Assembly: GCA_002419025.1 (NCBI GenBank)
Contig: DIFG01000047.1
Span: 1-10,480, forward strand
Length of the DNA stretch: 10,480 nucleotides
Origin: Deltaproteobacteria bacterium UBA5754
GTDB taxonomy: Bacteria > Desulfobacterota > Dissulfuribacteria > Dissulfuribacterales > UBA5754
Direction of reading: 5' to 3'
Below are positions 5,317 to 10,480 of this stretch, one piece after another; position 1 is the stretch's first letter; the number at the start of each line of letters is the position of its first letter. Below the pieces are notes generated by a model that was given only the letters and a program-made list of their open reading frames with translations, searched no databases and was not told the DNA's origin. The position numbers and the translations under genes are program-made.

Positions 5317-5344
5317 TTGACACGGGTTTCCCGTTATCTATAGT
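5317..5344 (+). promoter_or_regulatory. Strong sigma70-type promoter abutting the histidine kinase start codon
   Basis: TTGACA (5317-5322, perfect) and TATAGT (5339-5344, 5/6) are 16 bases apart. Transcription should begin near 5351, only about two bases before the ATG at 5353. No SD is visible before that ATG, and an in-frame TAG at 5341-5343 prevents an upstream start. The mRNA would be leaderless or nearly so. Confidence 0.6.
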
Positions 5345-5352
5345 CCCTTTTC

Positions 5353-6753
5353 ATGTTCCGGCGTTTTTTTTATCCGACGGCCTTTGTGACGATCTGCGTG
5401 ATCGCGGTCATCTCCTGGACGGCCGTCCAATCCGCCCGTTCCATCTGGGAAATGAGTGCGGACGACAAGCTGAAGACCGCAATCGCCTCCGTCCTTTCCC
5501 ATGAGGGGGAATTGACCCCCCTTGCCCTGCTTCGACTGAGGAGACAGGTCCAGCTTGACATCCTCGTGTACGATCTGCAGGGACGCGCCGTTTTGAGCAC
5601 CCTTGGTAAGGACACGAATGTGGCCTACGCAAAGGTCATCCCCGAGCGTGCTCTGGAGGAGATTTTTTCCCGGGGGATGTATATAAGGTCGATAAAAGAA
5701 GAAAACCTTGTGCCATCACGCCAGATCTTCACCCTTTTGAGCCTCGGCGACCAGCAAAACTCGATCCTCTCCCTCCTTATTCCCGAGGATCTCCCACGCG
5801 ACATGACCCACAGGATGATATGGGTGATCGGGGTCACGGCCGCGAGCGGGCTCCTGTTTCTCTGGGTGGCGGTTTACAACATCGCCCGCTGGGTGGTGGA
5901 TCCCATCGAGGATCTCACCCGGGCCTTTTCCCGCTTTTCCTCAGGTGAGACCGAGGTCCCCCTGCCGGTCGTGAAGGTCCCTGAGATAGCCCTGCTCATG
6001 GACCGATTCCGTGAGATGACCAGGGAAATCCGCAAATATCAGAGAAAGATCCAGGAGACCGAACGGCTTGCAACCGCGGGTGTGGTCGCCGCAGCGCTCG
6101 CCCACGAGATCCGCAATCCACTTACGAGTCTCAAGCTCGCCGGACAGATGCTTGAGCAATCCCTCGAAGGTCGTCCTGCTGAACGCTCTAGGGCCGAGAT
6201 AATCGTCCGTGAGGCGAATCGTCTCGATCGGATCGTGAACGATTTTCTCGGAAGGGTAAAAGGGGAAGTGATGCTCGCGCCTTGCGATCTGAATGCCCTG
6301 GTTTTGGGTGTCGCCGAGGCCGTTCGGCCCGATGCGGACGCCCGTGGCATCGAGATCTGTCTCGAGCTTGGGGAGGACATGCGGGAGATCTCGGCGGACG
6401 CGGAAAAGATCGAGCAGATCCTTTGGAATCTCTCAAGAAACGCCATGGAGGCCATGGGCAAGGGGGGGAGGATTACGATTAGGACCATGAAAAAAGAGGA
6501 TGGCATGGTCTGCGTCCAGGTGGATGATGAGGGTCCCGGTCTGGATGAAAAGGTGCTTCGGGAGGTGTTCCGCCCCTTTTTCACCACAAAGGGGGAAGGA
6601 CTTGGGCTGGGGCTTTCCCTGTGTAGCCAGATAGCGCGTCGTCACGGAGGTGATCTCACCCTCACGAACCGTCAGGAAGGTGGCGCCCGAGCCGAGTTGT
6701 GTCTTCCGGCCAGGCGGCCTGGGGTGTCAGGGGAAGGGGTCAGGGATGCGTGA
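5353..6753 (+). CDS. Membrane sensor histidine kinase (HAMP, HisKA, HATPase)
   Basis: A 466-residue kinase. TM1 at about 8-26, an extracytoplasmic sensor region of about 125 residues, TM2 at about 155-177, HAMP-like linker 178-231 (DPIEDLTRAFSRFSSGE), then HisKA with phospho-acceptor His251 in AALAHEIRNPLTSLKLA. The ATPase domain shows the N box (NLSRNAMEAM, Asn359/Asn363), G1 DDEGPG (391-396), F box FRPFFTTK (406-413) and G2 GEGLGLGLSL (414-423). The HEIRNPL motif is that of NtrB/ZraS-like kinases, whose partners are often NtrC-type regulators. No response regulator is in the window. The signal is unknown; the sensor region has no family I recognise. ATG 5353 is the only start that keeps TM1. 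The end overlaps dprA by 8 bases, so the kinase likely heads an operon with dprA and topA. Confidence 0.9.
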   Translation: MFRRFFYPTAFVTICVIAVISWTAVQSARSIWEMSADDKLKTAIASVLSHEGELTPLALLRLRRQVQLDILVYDLQGRAVLSTLGKDTNVAYAKVIPERALEEIFSRGMYIRSIKEENLVPSRQIFTLLSLGDQQNSILSLLIPEDLPRDMTHRMIWVIGVTAASGLLFLWVAVYNIARWVVDPIEDLTRAFSRFSSGETEVPLPVVKVPEIALLMDRFREMTREIRKYQRKIQETERLATAGVVAAALAHEIRNPLTSLKLAGQMLEQSLEGRPAERSRAEIIVREANRLDRIVNDFLGRVKGEVMLAPCDLNALVLGVAEAVRPDADARGIEICLELGEDMREISADAEKIEQILWNLSRNAMEAMGKGGRITIRTMKKEDGMVCVQVDDEGPGLDEKVLREVFRPFFTTKGEGLGLGLSLCSQIARRHGGDLTLTNRQEGGARAELCLPARRPGVSGEGVRDA

Positions 6754-7864
6754 TGCGGAGAAACGGGGGTGGATAGCCCTCCAGATGGTGTCCGGCCTCG
6801 GGCCGGTTATGGGGAGGCGCCTCATCGAGCGTTTTGGGTCTCCGGAAGGGGTTTTTAGCGCCACCGCTGAGGATTTGAGGTGCCTTCCCCGCCTTTCGGA
6901 TCGGGTCAGGCAGGCCCTTACCTCCGGACCTGATGAGAGAAAGATCGAGCATTCCCTTGCGGTTATGCGGAGATTGGGGGCCTGGATCATCACCCTTCAC
7001 GATCCGGAGTATCCGATTTTTCTTCGGGAGATACACGACCCGCCCCTGTGCCTTTACGGATGCGGAGATCCAGGTTGTCTCAACCGGTCCGGAGTGGCCG
7101 TCGTGGGATCCCGCAGGCCCACATCCTACGGGCTGAAGATCGCCCGCGTCATCACAGCGGATGTGGCCCGTGCCGGGATAGTGATCATTTCCGGCCTCGC
7201 TCAGGGCATTGACTCTGTCGCCCACCGGTCCGCATGCGAAGCGGATGGGATGACAATCGCCGTCAAGGGATGCGGAATCGATGTGGCCTATCCCCGCTCG
7301 AACACCGAACTCGTGAAGGACATCGTCCGTAAGGGGGCCGTTGTCACCGAATTTCCCGTGGGCACGGCCCCGGAACCCAGGAATTTTCCGGGTCGAAACA
7401 GGATAATCAGCGGGCTTTCAAGAGGTGTCCTCGTCGTCGAGGCCGGACTCAAGAGCGGAAGCCTCATCACGGCCTCGTATGCACTCGACCAGGGGCGGTC
7501 GGTCATGGCCGTCCCTGGTTCCGTTGTCTCTCCAATGAGTGCCGGCACCCATTGGCTCATAAAGCAGGGGGCAAGGCTCGTGGATTCTGCGACCGATGTC
7601 CTTGATGAGCTGGGACATCCTGCCATGGAAGACGGGCCGGCCCCGGCCGCTGGGGGAGGCGGGCCCGGCGGTTCTGTTCCACCTGATCTGTCCCCTGAGG
7701 AGCTTGTCATATATGAGCAACTTGAAGACGGTCCCCGCCATTTGGATGATCTGGCGCATCTGACGGCCTTGCCCGTTTCACGTGTCAGTGGACTTTTGAT
7801 GCGGATGGCATTAAAAGATGCTGTCCGCGTTTTGCCCGGGCAATGCTATCAACGAAATCCCTGA
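6746..7864 (+). CDS. dprA: DNA processing protein DprA (RecA loader for single-stranded DNA)
   Basis: A 372-residue DprA/Smf. An N-terminal helical SAM-like part (WIALQMVSGLGPVMGRRLIERFGS, 9-32) precedes the Rossmann-like core: GSRRPTSYG (121-129), SGLAQGIDSVAH (149-160), FPGRNRIISGLS (214-225) and KSGSLITA (236-243). A Gly/Pro/Ala-rich linker (about 291-315) leads to a winged-helix domain (316-368). DprA binds incoming single-stranded DNA and loads RecA during transformation; many non-competent bacteria keep it for other recombination. The open frame begins upstream at 6650, but ATG 6746 has a purine-rich GGGGAAGGGG nearby and gives the usual N-terminus. It overlaps the histidine kinase stop by 8 bases, and topA follows closely, a pairing common in bacteria. 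Confidence 0.95.
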   Translation: MRDAEKRGWIALQMVSGLGPVMGRRLIERFGSPEGVFSATAEDLRCLPRLSDRVRQALTSGPDERKIEHSLAVMRRLGAWIITLHDPEYPIFLREIHDPPLCLYGCGDPGCLNRSGVAVVGSRRPTSYGLKIARVITADVARAGIVIISGLAQGIDSVAHRSACEADGMTIAVKGCGIDVAYPRSNTELVKDIVRKGAVVTEFPVGTAPEPRNFPGRNRIISGLSRGVLVVEAGLKSGSLITASYALDQGRSVMAVPGSVVSPMSAGTHWLIKQGARLVDSATDVLDELGHPAMEDGPAPAAGGGGPGGSVPPDLSPEELVIYEQLEDGPRHLDDLAHLTALPVSRVSGLLMRMALKDAVRVLPGQCYQRNP

Positions 7865-7880
7865 TTGCGAAGACATGGGC

Positions 7881-10157
7881 ATGAAAAAAGGTCTGATCAT
7901 TGTCGAATCGCCCACCAAGGTGCGCACCATCAAGCGTTACGTGGGGGATGCCTATGAGGTCAAGGCCTCTGTCGGTCACGTAAAGGATCTGCCGCCGAAG
8001 CGCATCGGTGTGGATGTGGAACACGATTTCCAACCCGAGTTCGAGATTATTCGCGGAAAGGGCAAGATCCTCAAGGATCTGAAGGCCGCGGCCACGAAGG
8101 TGGAGGACGTCTTTCTCGCCACAGACCCTGACCGAGAAGGCGAGGCCATTGCATGGCATATCGCCGAGGAACTTCGCGACAAGGAAAAGAGGAGGTTCCA
8201 CCGGGTCCTTTTTCGGGAGCTCACGGGCCGGGCCATCAAGGAGGCCATGGCCCATCCCGTTCAGTTGGACCGCAACAAGTTCGAGGCCCAGCTTGCCCGC
8301 AGGATCCTTGACCGTCTCGTGGGTTACGAGATCTCCCCCATTCTCTGGGAGAAGGTCAAAAGGGGGCTTTCGGCCGGGAGGGTGCAATCCGTGGCCGTGC
8401 GTCTCGTTTGCGATCGGGAGCGGGAGATACAATCCTTTGTCCCTGTGCAGTACTGGACGGTTGAGGTCAACCTTGTCGGTCCTGATCCACCGCCTTTCAC
8501 GGCCAAAGTCGTGGCCCTAAAAGGTAAGAAATGCGCGATCAGCACCCAGGAAGAGGCGGACAAGGTGGTCTCCGCCCTGAAAAAGGCGCAATACGTTGTT
8601 TCCTCCATTCAGAAAAAGGAGAGGAAGCGCCAGGCACCGCCTCCCTTTATCACGAGCACCCTCCAGCAGGAGGCGGCGAGGAAACTCCGTTTTTCCGCCC
8701 GCAAGACCATGACTGTCGCACAACGTCTGTATGAGGGTGTTGAACTCGGATCAGAAGGCCCTGTGGGCCTCATTACCTATATGAGGACGGATTCCACGAG
8801 GGTCGCAGGCGAGGCCGTGGATGAGGCGCGTGCCTTTGTGCGAAAACGCTATGGCGAGGATTATCTCCCGAAAGGCGTGCGGACCTTCGGAAAAGGGAAG
8901 CTTGCCCAGGATGCCCACGAGGCAATCCGTCCGACCACTGTGGACAAGGCCCCGGAGGAGGTCTCCTCCTTTCTCGACAAGGATGAGTTGGCCCTCTACG
9001 AGCTCATATGGAAGCGTTTTCTCGCCTCGCAGATGGCCCCTGCCCTGTATGATCAGACCCAGGTGGACATAAAGGCCGGGGCCTATGGACTTCGGGCCAT
9101 TGGAACGCTCCTCCGTTTCCCCGGCTATACCATCCTCTATGCCGAGGGCAGGGACGAGGAAAATGTCCCGGAGGGGGAGGACACCGCCCAGGCCCCTCTT
9201 CCGCCCCTGAAGGAGGGGGATCCCTTGGAGATGAAGGATATCATCCCCAGGCAGCACTTCACGCAGCCTCCTCCCCGCTATACCGAGGCCTCCCTTATCA
9301 AGGCGATGGAGGAAAACGGGATCGGGCGCCCGAGCACCTATGCCGCCATCCTGTCCACGATACGAGACAAGGAATACGTGGGCCTCGAGCAGCGGCATTT
9401 CGTCCCGACGGAACTCGGCTTGCTTGTCAACGATCTTCTCGTGGGTCATTTTCCGACCATTATAGATACCGGCTTCACGGCTGAAATGGAGAAGAGACTC
9501 GATGGCATTGAGGAGGGTGAAAAACAGTGGCGCGGGGTGATGAAAGATTTTTATCACCCTTTCAGAGAGGCGATTGATCGGGCACGCGAAGAGATGAAGT
9601 CCGTGAAGTCAGCGGGGATTGTCACTGACATCCTTTGCGATCGATGCGGTTCACCTATGGCCATTCGCTACGGCAGGGGAGGTCAGTTTCTTGCGTGTAC
9701 TGCTTATCCTGCCTGTAAAAATACAATGGATTATACGCGGGATTCCGTGGGCAAGGTGGTTCCAATGCCCAAGCAGGAGGTGGATTCGGGAGAGAGGTGT
9801 GAAAAATGCGGCCGACCGATGGTGATCAAGAGGGGGAGGTTCGGAGAGTTTCTGGCGTGTTCCGGATACCCCGAGTGCAAAAATACGCGTCCCCTTTCCA
9901 CTGGCGTGCCATGTCCTGAGTCAGGGTGTGATGGCTTTCTGGTGAAGAAGCGTTCCAAGACCGGCAAGACCTTTTTCAGTTGTAGCCGCTATCCGGCATG
10001 TACCTTTGCCGTATGGAACGAGCCGGTCAAAGAGCAATGCCCTCTGTGCGGACACCCCTTTCTGGTCGTTCAGGTGGACAAAAAGGGTAATCGCGTCCTC
10101 AAGTGTCCGAGCAAGGGTTGTTCCTATCGTTCGAGTGGGGAAACGGACGGAGTATAG
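7881..10157 (+). CDS. topA: DNA topoisomerase I (type IA)
   Basis: A 758-residue topoisomerase I that relaxes negative supercoils by cutting one strand through a tyrosyl-DNA bond. The TOPRIM domain has Glu9 in IVESPTK and TDPDREGE with Asp82, Asp84 and Glu86; the catalytic Tyr300 lies in LITYMRTDSTR with Arg302 beside it; GRPSTYAAIL (482-491) is also typical. The C-terminus carries four four-cysteine zinc ribbons with first cysteines at 586, 640, 678 and 720, compared with three in E. coli. All sixteen cysteines are present. I chose ATG 7881 because it puts Glu9 at the same number as in E. coli; ATG 7875 is two codons upstream and equally possible, while the ATG at 7818 would overlap dprA by 47 bases. 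No strong SD precedes either, so translation may depend on coupling to dprA, whose stop is 16 bases upstream. Confidence 0.97.
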   Translation: MKKGLIIVESPTKVRTIKRYVGDAYEVKASVGHVKDLPPKRIGVDVEHDFQPEFEIIRGKGKILKDLKAAATKVEDVFLATDPDREGEAIAWHIAEELRDKEKRRFHRVLFRELTGRAIKEAMAHPVQLDRNKFEAQLARRILDRLVGYEISPILWEKVKRGLSAGRVQSVAVRLVCDREREIQSFVPVQYWTVEVNLVGPDPPPFTAKVVALKGKKCAISTQEEADKVVSALKKAQYVVSSIQKKERKRQAPPPFITSTLQQEAARKLRFSARKTMTVAQRLYEGVELGSEGPVGLITYMRTDSTRVAGEAVDEARAFVRKRYGEDYLPKGVRTFGKGKLAQDAHEAIRPTTVDKAPEEVSSFLDKDELALYELIWKRFLASQMAPALYDQTQVDIKAGAYGLRAIGTLLRFPGYTILYAEGRDEENVPEGEDTAQAPLPPLKEGDPLEMKDIIPRQHFTQPPPRYTEASLIKAMEENGIGRPSTYAAILSTIRDKEYVGLEQRHFVPTELGLLVNDLLVGHFPTIIDTGFTAEMEKRLDGIEEGEKQWRGVMKDFYHPFREAIDRAREEMKSVKSAGIVTDILCDRCGSPMAIRYGRGGQFLACTAYPACKNTMDYTRDSVGKVVPMPKQEVDSGERCEKCGRPMVIKRGRFGEFLACSGYPECKNTRPLSTGVPCPESGCDGFLVKKRSKTGKTFFSCSRYPACTFAVWNEPVKEQCPLCGHPFLVVQVDKKGNRVLKCPSKGCSYRSSGETDGV

Positions 10158-10191
10158 GGACGGAGCATAGAGGCTTGCAAAAGAAAAAGGG

Positions 10192-10213
10192 GGATGTTAT
10201 ACAACCATCCTTT
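10192..10213 (+). terminator. Weak hairpin after topA
   Basis: GGATGTT (10192-10198) pairs with AA-C-CATCC (10203-10210), leaving one bulged C and an ATAC loop; only TTT follows. It could be a poor terminator for the topA operon. No better candidate is visible before the rRNA promoters, so read-through into them is possible. Confidence 0.3.
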
Positions 10214-10234
10214 CGGGCAGGTCAGGAAGCGAGA

Positions 10235-10261
10235 TTGACAATTTAATAAAAATGATATAAA
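10235..10261 (+). promoter_or_regulatory. Candidate rRNA promoter P1
   Basis: A perfect TTGACA (10235-10240) is followed by TATAAA (10256-10261) after 15 bases, short of the usual 17; at 17 bases the hexamer is TAAAAA. It lies at the beginning of a sharply AT-rich stretch unlike the GC-rich coding DNA before it. Confidence 0.45.
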
Positions 10262-10281
10262 AATAATTCTATTAAAACAAA

Positions 10282-10305
10282 TAGATAGGCAAGTAGATAG
10301 GCAAG
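10282..10305 (+). repeat. Tandem 12-bp direct repeat upstream of rRNA promoter P2
   Basis: TAGATAGGCAAG is repeated exactly, head to tail (10282-10293 and 10294-10305). Relative to the P2 start near 10361 it covers about -79 to -56, the zone where UP elements or Fis-like activator sites lie. Two in-phase copies suggest a protein-binding site; simple tandem duplication is the alternative. Confidence 0.6.
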
Positions 10306-10325
10306 AAAAAATCAAAAAAAATATA

Positions 10326-10354
10326 TTGACAAAAAAATAAGCTTTTGGTATTTT
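10326..10354 (+). promoter_or_regulatory. Candidate rRNA promoter P2
   Basis: A perfect TTGACA (10326-10331) and TATTTT (10349-10354) are 17 bases apart, with A-rich DNA immediately upstream (10306-10325) that would serve as an UP element. Transcription would start near 10361, leaving a leader of about 85 bases to 16S rRNA. This is the better placed of the two promoters. Confidence 0.6.
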
Positions 10355-10368
10355 AAATATTCGTTGTT

Positions 10369-10381
10369 CGATCTTTGAAAA
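10369..10381 (+). promoter_or_regulatory. boxA-like antitermination site in the rRNA leader
   Basis: CGATCTTTGAAAA resembles the rRNA boxA core (TGCTCTTTAACA), where NusB/NusE bind to prevent Rho-dependent termination. Its place in the leader, just after the P2 start, is the usual one. Confidence 0.5.
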
Positions 10382-10398
10382 CTGAATAGCATGTAACA

Positions 10399-10437
10399 GC
10401 AAAAAGATCGATCCTTTTTGCCTGCTAATGGCAGGCA
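10399..10437 (+). other. Overlapping hairpins in the 16S rRNA leader
   Basis: GCAAAAAG (10399-10406) pairs with CTTTTTGC (10414-10421), and TGCCTGC (10419-10425) with GCAGGCA (10431-10437). The two stems share three bases, so they compete at the junction or stack. CCAGT/ACTGG (10440-10444, 10448-10452) could form a third small stem at the mature 5' end. Such elements commonly take part in 16S processing, usually by pairing with sequence beyond the 16S 3' end, which is outside the window. Confidence 0.5.
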
Positions 10438-10445
10438 ATCCAGTT

Positions 10446-10480
10446 TAACTGGAGGGTTTGATCCTGGCTCAGAACGAACG
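10446..10480 (+). rRNA. rrs: 16S ribosomal RNA, 5' end (cut by the window edge)
   Basis: AGGGTTTGATCCTGGCTCAG (10453-10472) is the universally conserved 5' region of bacterial 16S rRNA, followed by AACGAACG. Aligning with E. coli puts nucleotide 1 near 10446. Only 35 bases are present. It differs from the most common AGAGTTTGATC at one base (AGGG). Confidence 0.95.

Noticed and set aside
5299..5338. Terminator between tRNA-Glu and the histidine kinase (CGGG-TTT-CCCG)
   Set aside because: The 4-bp stem lies inside the spacer of the 5317-5344 promoter and has no T-tract after it.
8751..9557. Minus-strand open frame (268 codons) opposite topA
   Set aside because: topA is certain in the sense strand and continuous through this region; the antisense translation has no family features.

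Overview
The window looks like chromosomal DNA of a Gram-negative anaerobe, most likely a member of Desulfobacterota (former Deltaproteobacteria). The clues are GC-rich coding with heavy use of AGG arginine codons, a periplasmic octaheme cytochrome c preceded by an FNR/HcpR-type palindrome, a phasin-like/ABC1 kinase pair, and a 16S rRNA 5' end of proteobacterial type. The taxonomic call is inference; only 35 bases of 16S rRNA are visible.

Layout. (1) 46-1933: promoter, a 90-residue phasin-like helical protein and, overlapping it by one base, an ABC1/UbiB-family atypical kinase with two C-terminal membrane helices. (2) 1974-2003: terminator between convergent genes, usable in both directions. 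(3) 2089-3168 (minus): GT4 glycosyltransferase, with its start moved to an internal GTG that has a clear Shine-Dalgarno sequence. (4) 3169-3652: a 484-base divergent intergenic region holding an FNR/HcpR-like site and a 174-bp miniature inverted-repeat element flanked by a perfect 6-bp target duplication, then the SD of the next gene. (5) 3653-4960: secreted octaheme cytochrome of the hydroxylamine oxidoreductase (HAO)-like group, followed by a perfect 14-bp stem. (6) 5079-5294: promoter, tRNA-Lys(UUU) and tRNA-Glu(UUC). (7) 5317-10157: strong sigma70-type promoter, sensor histidine kinase, dprA and topA, tightly packed and probably one operon. (8) 10158-10480: AT-rich rRNA promoter region with two TTGACA-type promoters, a 12-bp tandem repeat, a boxA-like site, leader hairpins and the first bases of 16S rRNA.

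The most interesting stretch is 3452-3652. A MITE-like element has inserted into a pyrimidine tract just upstream of the cytochrome's SD. Its arms form a perfect 34-bp inverted repeat, except that the left arm is split by 34 extra bases. Its core holds two hairpins, each with an AUGGAC hexaloop, which fits the CANGGANG/ANGGAN signature bound by CsrA/RsmA/RsmE proteins. A mobile element may therefore have given a respiratory cytochrome a structured, possibly CsrA-responsive leader. The mobile origin is well supported by the sequence; the regulatory role is a hypothesis.

The other genes mostly fit known families. Points worth a second look are the near-leaderless start of the histidine kinase, its translational overlap with dprA, the KLAQ variant of the ABC1 kinase KxGQ motif, and a C-A mismatch at the top of the tRNA-Glu anticodon stem.
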